Shown here: piece by piece, positions 53,429 through 64,000 of the stretch | Numbering within the stretch: position 1 is the stretch's first letter | Layout of the letters: each line of letters begins with the position of its first letter | Assembly: GCA_014706295.1 (NCBI GenBank) | Contig: JACSVZ010000022.1 | Span: forward strand, 8,326,830-8,390,829 | Origin: Lycocorax pyrrhopterus obiensis | Lineage: Eukaryota; Chordata; Aves; Passeriformes; Paradisaeidae | DNA: 64,000 nt | Direction: 5' to 3' | The notes under the pieces: model-generated | Database searches by the model: none | What the model was told of the DNA's origin: nothing | What the model saw: only the letters and a program-made list of their open reading frames with translations | Program-made: the position numbers and the translations under genes

Positions 53429-56313
53429 CTATCAAGGAAAAGGACAGGAATGATGTAATTGGGATCAAGAAAGAAATTCTCTTTTCTGCTACTATTTTAC
53501 TGGATTACGAGGCTGAGGAGACAGCAGAGTGATGTGCTGCTGTGTGTGGTGCAGGCTGGCTCAGGACAGGCTGTTCTTATCCGCACCCTGCTTGGGGTCA
53601 GCCTTTTTCTTTCCCTGACTGTTCCTGAAATGACACTTATTTCAGTAGTTTCCTGTCTGGAAGCCGGCCAGCAATAAGGACCTGGGCATGTTCCTGTGGT
53701 GAGCAGAGAATGAACTGATTCCCACCCACCTTTGGTTCTGCAGGATGGCTCCCAGGAAGTCCCTCAGTACCATCTGCTGGTGGTATTGGCTGTCCATCAG
53801 GATGCTGCCAGACTGGCGCCTGGTCAGGAATTCCTGCACCTCTTCCCCTGGGCTGCTCTCGCTGCTTCTGTTAGGTGAAGATGAGAAACAAAGATGTTTC
53901 TGAGGTGCTTTTTTGTCCCTCACTCAAAGTTTGGCTCAGGCTGAGCAGCACAGCAAGGGAGCCTGCTGGGACTGAGCCTGAGGCCATTCTGCTTCATTCC
54001 AGCAAGGAATTGGTTGCTGTATTTGCTCCTTTGTTAGAAGACGGGTTTGGGCTGGCTTGCATCTGATCAGTTGGTCTTATTTAGAGGCAGACAGTGACCT
54101 AACTAGCCAAGGGTAATGGAGAGGCTGCTTTCTGTGTTCAAACCAGGCCAGGGATAACTGTTCCCTACCAGTGAAGGATCATTGCAAATATTGTCTGCAA
54201 ATATTGTTGCTTGTTGGTATTGCTGTAGAACTCTCAGCTGATCTGATGCTTACAGCCTTGGAGGAAAGGATTAATTAAGCTGCTTAATGATAGCTGTGAT
54301 TAGGGGGATCCAAGACTAGGGATGCAGGATGCCTTTTGGGATGTGGAACAGCAGGAGAGATTGCTTCTGTTGCAGTGAAAGGCAGCTATTTCTGCCAGGT
54401 GCATGGAAGGCACTGCCCAGGGTAATAAGCAAAACTCAGCCCTAAGACAGCAGGATGCTGGGGCTTACCCGAGCCTCTTGCCAATGATGGTCTGTAGGAA
54501 TTTTCGGGCGGAAATCTGCCCCAGGAATTTCCGGTAGTTGTCAGTGAATATGGCGTCAGCATGGCGCTGCATCCTGGGGGGAAAGGAAGCACAACGTGCT
54601 CTCTGAGCCATCAGTGAGCCCTCCAGGTGAGAAATAACAAAGCACCCCACGTGTAACAGTGCTGGTATCAGGGCAGGTAACCACAGCAAACACCCTGTGG
54701 TGTTGGACTGCATTAGTGTTGGAGGGTAAAAGGATTTGAGGGAGCTCAGTCCTGATGTGGAGGCAGCAGGCAAAATAAAATGTCTAGGGCAGAGCTGGGC
54801 ACATTCCTGTGCTCTGCAGCAGCACCATCACCTCCTGGGAGGCCTGTGTCTGGGACAGGGTGACAGGAGCCTCCAGCAGATCTCTAGCCTGTGGTTAGAC
54901 CCCAGCTCCAGAAAATCCACAGGTAAGGGAAGCACAGACCACTCAGCTGGTCCCACTGTTGTAAGGACGAGTCCTCTGTGCTTCAGACAGAATTAATCAT
55001 CCTCTATCTCCAGGCAGAGGTGGAAAGGAGAGGCTCTAGCATCCCTGCAGGTAGATTCCCAGAGCTCAGTGGAAAATTGTGCTCCCTGCAGGAGCCCTGG
55101 GCCTATGAGCCTGCCCCTGTCAGTGTGTCCTTGCTGGTGGGGGACAGCAGGACATGCCTCTGGACGTGGGTGATGGTTTGGGACTAACTGAGCTGCTGGT
55201 CTGCTCCTGGGCTGGGGGGAGACTGTAACCAGCGCATTCTGCAGCAGCAGGGCTGGCAGGTAAGGTACAAACCTTTTCTCAGTGGGGTCTGCTGACAAAC
55301 CCTCCTCCTCCTGCTCCTCTGCCAAGGGATTATGGCTCTGCAATGAGCTGCTGTGCTGCAGCTGGAAGCTCATGGCCTTGCCAGCAACTGGCCCTGGACT
55401 GTACCTGCAAGACAAAACCCAGGCACACTGTGAGATGTGCTCAGATGCCAGTTGGAGCTTGGTCTTCTTATCCATTATTCCCTATTTTCCTACTTTTTCT
55501 CTCTCCATTTGTCATCCCATCTTAGCAGTAACAAAAGTGCTGTCTGGCCCTCTCCCCAGCTAGAAACTGCCCTGAAGCTCTTCCAACCGTGAAAAAATGG
55601 TTGGTAGAGCTGCCTCAAACACACATCCCCCTCGCTGAGCTCCCAGCATCTGTAAGCAAAATCCCAGTGTTTCTGGTATCATTGTGCCATGGCTTTGGCA
55701 AAAGGCTAAAGCATTTTCTATGGGACATTGCAAATCCACTTTAGAGAAGCCAATGCTCGATTTTGGGCTTCTGTAGATTTGTAGTGGTACAAAGCAATAT
55801 TACAACTTCTAAGGGCCAACAAGGAAATACTTGAAATATTAATAAGTATCTGTAGAGTTCATGTACTGGAATATCTGCAGTTCTGACTTCAGTGCAGGTG
55901 CCCTGCAGCCACAAATTTTAATCAGTGTTTGAGCTGGAGGTGCTGCCTGCCCTGGAGATTGTCAGATTTCCCTTCATAGAACCCAGCATTCAATTCTAAA
56001 CCCAACTGTTTGGGCTGAAATATTCCATCAGATGCCTGCCTTCTTTGGAAATCACCCCTACGCCAGCAGTGTACCCAAAAAGTTAAGACAAGGCAAAGAA
56101 ATAGGCCTAGCAACACAAGCAGAGTTCATCTGGCTTTCAGAAGTGCTGGCAACTTTAATTTGGCACCTGCTTATTTTGCACAAGGGCAGAGATGAGGCAG
56201 AGTGAGAGTGTGCATAAAGCACTCAGCACTTACCTGAGAGCTGGGTAGAGAGGAGAGGAGATGGAGCATGTGACTAAATGCAGGAACAGGAGCAGGGTGG
56301 CCTTATCCAGCAT
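53365..56313 (-). CDS. GHRH: Growth hormone-releasing hormone precursor (whole gene, 5 coding exons)
   Basis: GHRH is a secretin/glucagon-family neuropeptide that acts on a class B G-protein-coupled receptor of pituitary somatotrophs. Five exons on the - strand join in phase to 519 bases: 172 residues plus stop. Seen: a hydrophobic signal peptide (residues 1 to about 20), a spacer with an acidic EEQEEE run, a basic site EKRMQR (69-74), the hormone starting at His75 (HADAIFTDNYRKFLGQISAR), Gly-Lys-Arg at 102-104, Arg-Arg at 122-123, and a C-terminal peptide. Human GHRH starts YADAIFTNSYRKVLGQLSAR. His1 is normal outside mammals and separates this from PACAP-related peptide (HADGIF...). It lies convergent to RPN2 as in mammals. 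Any non-coding first exon is unproven. Confidence 0.95.
53730..53867 (-). CDS. GHRH: GHRH exon, hormone C-terminus and C-peptide
   Basis: Acceptor 'cttcacctaacag', donor AG|gtgggt. Completes Gly106 and encodes SSESSPGEEVQEFLT, then RR (122-123), then QSGSILMDSQYHQQMVLRDF and LGAILQNQ. The RR pair gives a 47-residue hormone (75-121). The following peptide is amphipathic. Confidence 0.93.
54469..54573 (-). CDS. GHRH: GHRH exon encoding the hormone
   Basis: Acceptor 'cctttccccccag', donor GG|gtaagc. Completes Arg71 and encodes MQR, then hormone residues 1-31 (HADAIFTDNYRKFLGQISAR, KFLQTIIGKRL), with two bases of the next Gly. Hormone residues 1-6, 10-12, 14-16 and 18-21 match mammalian GHRH. 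The exon break after hormone residue 31 is the usual one for the family. Confidence 0.97.
55273..55404 (-). CDS. GHRH: GHRH exon, N-terminal propeptide
   Basis: Acceptor 'tttgtcttgcag', donor AG|gtttgt. The leading base completes Arg27. Encodes residues 28-70 plus two bases of Arg71: YSPGPVAGKAMSFQ..., then an acidic stretch (AEEQEEEG), and ends DPTEK(R). This spacer is removed during processing. No function is known to me for it. Confidence 0.9.
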
Positions 56314-56333
56314 CTTCCACCCCTTGGAGTCAC
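56234..56333 (-). CDS. GHRH: GHRH exon with start codon (signal peptide)
   Basis: The acceptor ('gcattttag' on the - strand) ends at 56,334, 20 untranslated bases follow, and the ATG is at 56,313-56,311. Encodes MLDKATLLLFLHLVTC... to PAL plus two bases of Arg27. The donor is AG|gtaagt at 56,233. Leu/Phe-rich core residues 5-15 form the signal peptide. The acceptor in front of the ATG implies at least one non-coding upstream exon. Confidence 0.9.
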
Positions 56334-57484
56334 CTAAAATGCAGAGCAGCCTGAGTCAGAGCAGTGAGGTGCTCTGGGCCAGGAGGGGAGGCCAAGTGCC
56401 ACCTTTGTGTTCTCAGACCCCCTGCTCATTTCTCAGCACAAAGGGACTGGAAACGTGCCTCTGTGGTTGTGGTGCTTCCCGAGGCAGAGATGTCTTGGTG
56501 TGGCAAAGTCTTCCCCATGGAGTGCAGTTCCTGGGGGCAGTGGCTGTGTGTGAGCCCTTGGGAGCTGGTGTCTCCCTCGGGCTGGGAGGCAGGGCCAGTC
56601 AGGATTTGATGCTGTGGGACCCCCTCACTGGCCTGCCCCACTGCTGTGGCTGGAGGAGAGCTCTCTCTCAGGCTGGTGTGAGCCCCAGGGACCCCTGCAC
56701 AGGCTGTAAAAGCACCTGGAGGGGGGCAGCAGTTGGCAGGGATGTGAAAGGAGCCTTGCTGCCTGCACAGGACCATCTGCAACCAGCCCTGGGACCTCTC
56801 CTGCCCCGCTGTCCCGGGGATGTGTCTGCTCACATGGCTGTACGTGCATGGCACAGGTCTGTGCCTGACAGCTGACTGGACTGCCTCTCTGGCTGTCCAG
56901 GGACTGGGGAGAAACGCGGAAATCCGAATAAAATTCCTGGGCAGGGGGGGTAATACTGGCACAGAGGTAACCCTGGCAAGGCCATTTATCGAAGGTAAGT
57001 GCTGAGCTTGGTTTGCCAGACAAAACACAGACTGTTCCATCAGTCGTGCCGGGGCGGAGAGGGGACTGGACCGAAATATGTCCCTTTGGAAGGGCTGAAG
57101 TGCTGCTGTGTGCAGAGCAGCCTCCCACCTGCCCTGAGCACCGGCTTTGCTGCAGGGTGAGCTGGGCTGAGCCGTGTGTGCAGCCCTGGCTGCGGAGCTT
57201 CGTGTCCTGGGCTTGGCTGAAGAGCTGAGAATGACTCAGGGCAGAGTCGCCCGAGGTCACACACCCTCGGGAGCTGAACGCCGCGCTTTTTTACTTGGAA
57301 GCGAGCAACAGTAGGAAGGTATTTCAGTGAATGCTGCTCTTCCTGAGTTTCCATTGAAAGCGACTGATCTTTTGCTCAAAGAAGGTTCTTTAAGAATGTG
57401 GATAGAAACCTTTAAAATACCAAGCTTCCCTGTTCCCTGTCTTATTTTACACAAGAAAAGAACAGCAAGATGTTTGATCTCTCT

Positions 57485-57536
57485 AAGAGGGAAAAAAAAA
57501 ACCCCACCTCTTCCAAATGTATAACAATGCTTTATT
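57485..57536 (-). terminator. Strong - strand poly(A) site of unknown transcript
   Basis: On the - strand AATAAA (57,536-57,531) is followed 15-50 bases later by 'gaggtggggttttttttttc', a textbook GU/U-rich downstream element. Upstream, a 91-codon open frame (57,807 to 57,532) begins with a signal-like hydrophobic run and its stop codon overlaps the hexamer. The owner is unknown. Confidence 0.4.
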
Positions 57537-59053
57537 GTAAAGGGAGCAGCTTCCAGATGGAAAGGGGTTGGTTGGACTTCTGATTGCTCAAGTGAACTTT
57601 CAAGCAGTGGGTTTTACTGATGGAAGGGGCCTTTCTGATGGAAAACATCATCATAGAGCTCTCTTTTCCGCTTGGACAGAGCAGATCAACACAGAGAGGG
57701 GGAGGCTGATTAAGGACCTGTGGTCTTGCAAGAGGGTCTGATGCTGACACCGGGGAAGTCAATAACAGTGGCAGTAGTGCACGGACAGACATGGGAAAAG
57801 ATGTCACTCTAAGAAATGGGGTTTCTTATCACAAAGTCATTCTCAGCCCAGTCTCTGTTTCCAGTTGCTTGTGCTCCCAGATGGGACCAGCAGCTTCCCC
57901 AGCAGCTCCCCTGGGAGCACCTGTAGCTCCTGGCTCCTGCAGCGCTTCTTATGCCCGTGGGTGGCATCTCCTACCTCCTGCTCTGTTACAGAATTTCTTT
58001 GGCCCCTCAGAGAGCCAAGGAATGCTTAAAGGAAGGAAAAAAGGGACTTTGATAGACATACAGGGCTTCTGCTTTTAGAACAAATCCCCTGCTTCCCTTT
58101 CTTTTTCCCTTTTTCATTTGTACTTGGAAAAACATGCTTCTTCTGTGCCTCTTCCCTATATATCTTCAAGAAAATCCCAAGTCAGATCTTCCTAGATAGA
58201 GGAAATTACCTAAGGCATCTGTCAGTGGGTACCAGCAGCCCGTGGCACCAGCATCTATAGAAAGTGCCAACCAGGAGATTTAATCAGTACTAGAGAAGCT
58301 TCTTCGTGAGCTGAGAAGTTTAGTGCCAATGTAAATGAAAACCTAGCCCAAGGCTGTCTACTTCCCTTTCCTCTTCCTATGATACAGCCCTGATTACCAC
58401 TTTCTTTCTGTCTCTAGCTTCTCTTCTTTGTATGTTAGGGTTTTCTCTAGAATTGCTTTATGAACATTTGAGATCCTTTTTTTTATTTCTCTACTATTAG
58501 TTTCTTTGCAATTATTTTTTATTTGTTTCTGGCTTTGTCCTTCTTCCCCTGTCCTGCTTTGTCTTCTCTCCCTTAACTACAGCCTGCTTCCAGATTTTTG
58601 GGTATGTCTGTCTCCCTGTTTCCCTCGGGAATAAATCAGAAATGAAAGTCCTACATCCCTTCCCAGATGTGTCTGCTGTTTCAGAGGAGAAGCTGGGAAA
58701 TTGAAGTGTCACCCTGTGTGCAGGCAGCTTGACAGCTCTGCAAAACATTGTCACCTCCGAAATTCTCCTGAGGTGAGGGACACCTTCACTTTCCATTCTG
58801 GCAGCATGTGAAAGAATGATTAATAAATAAATCCCCCTTAAGATGAAGAGCTTTTAGCACCATTCCAGCAGATGAAGCGTAATAGCTTCGTTCCATCCTG
58901 TGCAGTGGGAACAGCAGCATTGTGACCGTGATGTTGGAGAGCTGGGTAACTACCTCTTGTCATTTCTGAAACCTCAACCTGAGCAGTCTTAAAAATACCT
59001 CTGTGCAGATGAAATGAAGCTTTTGCCATTCCTGCTGTTTTATAAAGCCAAAA

Positions 59054-59061
59054 CTTTTATA
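59054..59061 (-). promoter_or_regulatory. Candidate TATA box, possible distal GHRH promoter
   Basis: On the - strand the sequence reads GGGTATAAAAG. A start about 30 bases downstream (about 59,030) would give a short exon ending at the donor-like GAG|gtattt (58,999/58,998). That would fit a non-coding first exon of GHRH 2.7 kb upstream of its signal exon. It is untested, and TATA-like words occur by chance in AT-rich DNA. Confidence 0.25.
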
Positions 59062-59291
59062 CCCTGAAATGCTGCATTAGAAAAGCAGAAATCCTTTTAA
59101 GTGCCTCCCTGTGCCTCATCGTGGCTGGCTTTGCATTGCCTGTAACACACTGTTGTGTTTCTCCTCACACTCTGGTTTGGCTCAAACACAGTTTCACTGC
59201 TGGGTGAGTAAAACAGCCTTCATTTACTGGGGTAAAAGGAGCTCACATCAACATAGCAAAAGAGAAAAACTGTGCTACAGTTTTATGAAGC

Positions 59292-59343
59292 TATATATAA
59301 ACATGTTTTGTAAACATGTATATATATAAACATGTTTTATAAA
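59292..59343. repeat. 23-bp direct repeat with forkhead-like words
   Basis: Two copies of tatatataaacatgtttt(g/a)taaa lie at 59,292-59,314 and 59,321-59,343 and differ at one base. The array contains AAACATGTTT palindromes and TGTAAACA (59,309-59,316), which fits the forkhead (FOX) consensus. Confidence 0.8.
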
Positions 59344-61169
59344 GCTCATCTATAGTATAATTCCATTGGTTTGCATTTGTGATGTAGTTAAATTATTGTT
59401 TCATTCTATAACTTGGTACAAAAACATACTGGTACAAATCTTGGTGTGGTACAAAGGCTGTTGTACCTGGCAAAGCTAATTCCTGATGCCAGCTTTGATT
59501 GCATTTCAGTGGAATTTAATTGTCTCCAACTTCCAAATAGACATTATTCTGTTAAATGCACAAAGAGAGGCTCCCACTTACCGTTCCTGGAGAAAACAAG
59601 TGCTTCCTAGAGCAGCTCCTGCCCAGGTGTTCCTTCCCCTGTTGCAAATCCAACTTCTCCTCTGGAGCTGCCTGTGTGAGCCTGCTGGGTCCGTGCCCCC
59701 GCGGTGCCGGGCAGGACCCGCACTCGTGCTGAGCAGGGAGGACACTCCCGGATCTCCCCCAGTGTCCTCTGGCTGCCAGGGAGGTGCATCTCTGCCTTTT
59801 ATACCTGAGCTCCCTCAGGAGTCCTGTGGGCTTCCACACGTCAGAGAATCAATTATCCTCCTGAATTTCAAAGGCTGTGTTTGCATCCTCTTTTCGTGTG
59901 TGTGCGTGGGGAGGTGGTGGGGAGGGGGTTATGCCCGTAGTCCAGGGTCATTTGCACGCTTTCTCTTTATCCCTCAAAGAGTGAAGAGCAAATAACAGTG
60001 ATAATGTGGCAGAGTGAATGACAAATTCACTTTGCAAGGTAAACTTCGCTTTTCCCCCGCAATTGCATTTTTTCCTTCTACTCCACAATGAGAGTGAGTT
60101 AATATCAGTGCTTTCTCCCACTGCCTGAACAGGAGGGTTGATCTCTTTGCTATTTTATTTTTCTTTGATTATCAGCCTTTTTCTCCTTCTCCTTTGTTAC
60201 TCACACCTGCATTAGGGGGTCAGTTCATGCTTCAGTCCCTCGCAAACATCACAGCTTCACACCAAGCATACAAAGCAGCTGGAGAGCCCTGCTCCATTCG
60301 TGTGCTCTGGAAAAAGGCAGGGGTCTTCCCTGGGGTGCTGCATGCGCTGGCAGCTGAGCTCATTCCTGGAGCAAGGTTTATGAAAGGCCCATTAAAACGA
60401 ACACAGAACCTTGGTGCCGACAAGACCAGGACAGTTCAGAGGAGTTCAAAATGAGGTGCCAGCATGAGCTCCACCTGCCAGATTTTTCACACTGTTTTTA
60501 CAATGCTCAGAATTGATGGGGACCCAGACCGTCCTGTCTCAGGGCTTGCATGACTCGATGATGGGAAGAAGTTTCAGCAGGTGAGATGACTCACGTCTGC
60601 CTGCTGCCAAATTCCTTCACCTGGCAGCACACGGCATCACAGCTGTTGGTGGCAGAGAGGGAGTGTAGGGAGGGTGGTGCAGCTGGTGTGCACATGGATG
60701 CCTGTGTGTGCAGGGGGTCAGAAGCATCCAGTGATGGTCTCACTCTGCTATTGCCTCTCATTGCTTCTTGCAAATCAGGCAGGGATATCATCCATGTCAT
60801 CCAGTGGAGACACTGGAGACAGGGATTTCTGGGTAGCACAGAGCAGGTTTGTCAAAATCCTTGTCCTGGTGCACACAGCTGCATGCGGTCCCTGCAAACT
60901 GGAAAGGGATTTTTGTTAGCCTTTTTTGAATCTGTTTGTGTTCTCTCACGTATGAGGCTGGTTGCACTAATTTTTCAGCATGACTTATTTTTCTTCCACT
61001 GCCTTGGTGCTGCACTGGCTGAACAGATGAACCAGATTGTGCTGTTAAACCAGTCGAGAGCCAACGCTGTTTCAAGGTATTATCTTATAGGCTGATCTTG
61101 AGATGATTCTCCATCCAGCTGGCCCCTTGCCTTACAGAGAGCTGCATATGATACCAGGCAATATTTCTC

Positions 61170-61205
61170 AGATCAAGGAGAATCAGTAGATCAAGGAGAA
61201 TCAGT
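61170..61205. repeat. Perfect 18-bp tandem duplication
   Basis: AGATCAAGGAGAATCAGT occurs twice, back to back (61,170-61,187 and 61,188-61,205), with no differences. It is probably a recent replication-slippage event. No function is evident. Confidence 0.95.
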
Positions 61206-64000
61206 CTATAGCTGACTTGTTTATAGCTGCCTGCTGCCCAGCTTGGGTTAGGAGGGCTGTGATCCATGTTCATATCTCAAGTGAGCTGCTTTCACAGAAG
61301 GCTCTAGAAAGCTCCATCATCCCAGGGGTTTCCTTGTGCTGCCTGGGTTGGGTTCCTGTTGTGCACAGCTGGACCCAACAAGACCCACAACAGTGGCTTT
61401 GGGTTAATTGCAGGAGGCAGCAGAAATTTCTAAAAACCCTTCAGGCTCTGTTGGGTGCATCCAGCTTGGGAGTTCTGCAATAGCATAAATAGAGCAGCTT
61501 TTCTGTCCCTGGGATTTCCTGTCCCAGCTTCAATCAAAACCTTCCTGTCTTCCTAGGACCCGGAAGGGTCATTTTTGGAGCTCCTCCACCAGGCTCCACA
61601 GGCTCTCCCTCTGGCTCATGCAGCTGCTTCTGCAGCAGAGATGTCTGTGATCCCCACTGCTGCCTGGATGAAGATGCTACAGACTGTGACAGGATCCAGA
61701 GTTGTTTGAAGCCAGTTTTACATCCCTCCCTGTTGGCATTGCAGCGTGTGTTTGAGCTGGCAGCTGCAGGCTCTGTTCTCATGGTCCTTTTTTCAGTAGG
61801 GCTGTCCCACACGTAGAGCTGGTGGCCCCTGCACATGCCAAGGGGGCTCTGGCTGCAGTTCTGAGCTCCTCACAGCCCCAGAGCTGCCCCCAGGACTATC
61901 AGTAGCATTCAAAGTCTAAACACACTGGTTGTGTGACAACATTCCTCACAGGAACTTCACTTTAGGGATAGTATCAATAACAATTTGGCACAACAGATGA
62001 CAAACCTGATTTGCAAAATGAACAGCTTTTTCTCTTTGGAGTATCTCTTGGTTTGTCCCTAGAACCTTCCCAGTTTCTCCCCATCTCTCCTCCCTACCAC
62101 AGCGAGTGCTGTCAGCATCCACAGGCTCCCAAACCAGGGGTTTGTAACACTCGTTACCTCCCACAGATCTTCATGTGAGCCACAAGCAGTGTTTGCCCCT
62201 TAAACCCAGCCCTACACGGGTGCAAGCTTGATGGAATCCACAGCCAGGTACGAGCTGCCACGGGTATCTTCAGCACCTGGAACTGCCGGATTTTGGAGCC
62301 ACATGCAAGCAGACCTACCCTCCCCACAACCCTCGGGTGAAGCACGTGCCAGCTGCTCTTATTTCAGTGCTTCACTGACAAAGGACACAGAGTTAGGATC
62401 CTGAAGCAATTTCCCAGGTATTGATTTCCTCTTAGCTTTACCTCCCCCAGTCTCCATGCCGTGCTTTAAAAATCGCCCCTGTCTATTCCAGGTGCACAAC
62501 ATAACGGCCTCAGATAAGCTGAGCAGCGTGTGAAATGTTCCTGCTCACCTTGTGGGGTTGAAACTAATGACAGTCAGAAGTCACTCATCAAACAGCAAAA
62601 AAACATCCTGTGTTCTCAGCTATCAAAAGCTTTTCTGCACTTCTCCAAAATGTCACACAGGGTGGCTTCTCCAGCCTCTATCACTTCCCTGGGGACTCAG
62701 CTGTTCCCTCTGGTTTGCTTTTACTTGAGTGAGAGGTGGGGTGGTGAGTAACTTGTGGCAAATGCCCTAATGGTGAATTAAACAGAACTGCCTAAGGCTA
62801 AAAGTTATGGTTTTTTGCCTGGGTTTGCCATCATAGAGGTAGGATGGAACCCATTTTGGTTTAAGTGTCTTATCCCAAGTGGCAGAACTCAGGCACATTA
62901 TAATAAATTCATAATCATTTAATTGCAGCATTCATTACTGCTGTGTTCACAGTAACTTTCATTTGTAAGTTCTTTGTAAAAATCCAGTCATTTCTGTGGA
63001 AGGCAAGCAAACTAAAATGAGATGAGAAAGACAAGATTTAGCTTGTGCTGCCAGTTCCTTTTAAGGAAGAAGCAAAAAAACCAAAACTTCAACCCAGCAG
63101 ATGTGGTGAGACTTGCCATTAGAAAATCATACAAAACCTGGTTTCTTCTTCTTGGAAGGATAAAGTGCTGAGACTTAGATCTTCAGATCCTCCAGACTCA
63201 ACCCTTTGAACATCAATAGATTTCCTGAGGAGAATTTTCCCTTGAGGAATTCAAATTGGTAGGAAGCCGAATACAAACATTTATCAAAATAATCTCAAGG
63301 AAGGAGACACTGGGGATGAGAGCACTGTTTGCACTCTGAGAATGAGTCTGAAGCAGGGCATCAGATTAAAAATAGACAAAAAAACATCAGAAATTCAAAA
63401 TGTGCAAGAAGTGCTGTCGGAAAGGACTGTCTCATGGTGTTAAAAGCCTGCTTGAAAAGCCTACTTAATCTTCAAACATTAACTATCCCTGAGCCTGGAC
63501 AATAGAGCAAATGGCAGCAGCCTGTGAGATGTGCATCTGTCAGGAGGCCCCATGGGCTCTGCAGGTGGGATCCATTTATAGAGCCTGTACCTGTCTGGCT
63601 CTGTTTATTTCCTAGCAGAGCTCCAGAGCATTTTAGCATTGCCCAAGTGAACTGCCAAGAGTTTCAGCCAGGCATCAGCATGTTACACTCAGCTGTAGGC
63701 TTGAGAGTTACTGATTCCTGAATTTCTGGCTCTCCAAATACCATCTCCTTCCTCCTCCAGCCCTGGCAGAGAGAGCTGAGATGCCAGCAGTGAATGTCAG
63801 GAATTAAGGAGCTCATCTTTGGTCTTACCACTCTCATTTCAGTTTGGAAAGGAGCCTTGGCTAGAAGGTTACACAGAACATTACAGCCAGAATCAGTGAA
63901 CAGGGAGAGGCAACTGCAGTCCTTTGAAAAGCTTCTGATAAAAACCAGAATATGAGTGAGATGTTACTGGCATCAAGAAAATAAAATGTGGTTTATGGAG

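Larger units (their letters stand above)
56334..64000. other. GHRH upstream region, no coding gene recognised
   Basis: No exon of MANBAL or SRC, the genes expected next by mammalian synteny, is visible. Listed separately are a - strand poly(A) site (57.5 kb), a candidate TATA box (59.06 kb), a 23-bp direct repeat (59.3 kb) and an 18-bp tandem duplication (61.17 kb). The remainder is AT-rich unique sequence. Confidence 0.5.

Noticed and set aside
54465..54773. GHRH exon read as part of a longer 102-residue frame, or as PACAP-related peptide
   Set aside because: The extra N-terminal part is intron before the acceptor at 54,574. The hormone begins HADAIFTDNY, typical of GHRH, not HADGIF as in PACAP-related peptide, and the synteny with RPN2 supports GHRH.
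56261..57260. Overlapping 204-211 residue frames on both strands upstream of GHRH
   Set aside because: Several frames are open at once in GC-rich DNA, with no homology. Only the part at 56,234-56,313 on the - strand is real, as the GHRH signal exon.

Overview
The window looks like nuclear DNA of a bird, probably a songbird. The evidence is a compact intron-rich vertebrate gene, several CR1 LINE 3' ends of avian type, no mammalian Alu or L1 sequence, and short introns. Two protein-coding genes are recognisable: RPN2 on the + strand (17 coding exons, 29,959-48,938) and GHRH on the - strand (five coding exons, 56,313 down to 53,365). Their convergent arrangement matches the RPN2-GHRH neighbourhood on human chromosome 20 and, as far as I recall, chicken chromosome 20.

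Layout. Positions 1-28,560 form a gene-poor, fairly GC-rich flank in which I find no exon I can defend. It holds microsatellites (GGGAGA at 4.15 kb, a heptamer at 26.4 kb), three CR1 fragments, an old inverted-repeat element at 14.3 kb, a perfect hairpin at 16.5 kb and two CpG clusters (3.1 and 23.3 kb). Positions 28,560-29,240 carry an LTR-like AT-rich block and a CR1 tail. From 29,390 to 30,290 lies a CpG-rich promoter block that begins with G/C minisatellite DNA and an exact 10-bp repeat, followed by a CCAAT box, GC boxes and a YY1-like site on the start codon. RPN2 then runs to a poly(A) signal at 49,274. The interval 49.3-53.4 kb has no gene but may hold an old CR1/L3-type repeat. GHRH follows on the - strand. 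Positions 56.3-64 kb lie upstream of GHRH and include a strong - strand poly(A) site at 57.53 kb, a possible distal TATA box at 59.06 kb and a forkhead-like duplication at 59.3 kb.

Function. RPN2 encodes ribophorin II, a housekeeping subunit of the ER oligosaccharyltransferase. The 17 exons join in frame to a 633-residue protein, close to the human 631. GHRH encodes a 172-residue preprohormone with a signal peptide, an acidic spacer, the hormone (starting HADAIF) and a C-terminal peptide. The two genes are not functionally linked.

There is no sign of a new multi-gene system. The observations most worth checking are the GHRH processing sites (a Gly-Lys-Arg amidation signal after residue 27 of the hormone), the RPN2 intron-16 donor that contains an in-frame stop, the 10-bp repeat by the RPN2 promoter, and the unexplained - strand poly(A) site upstream of GHRH.
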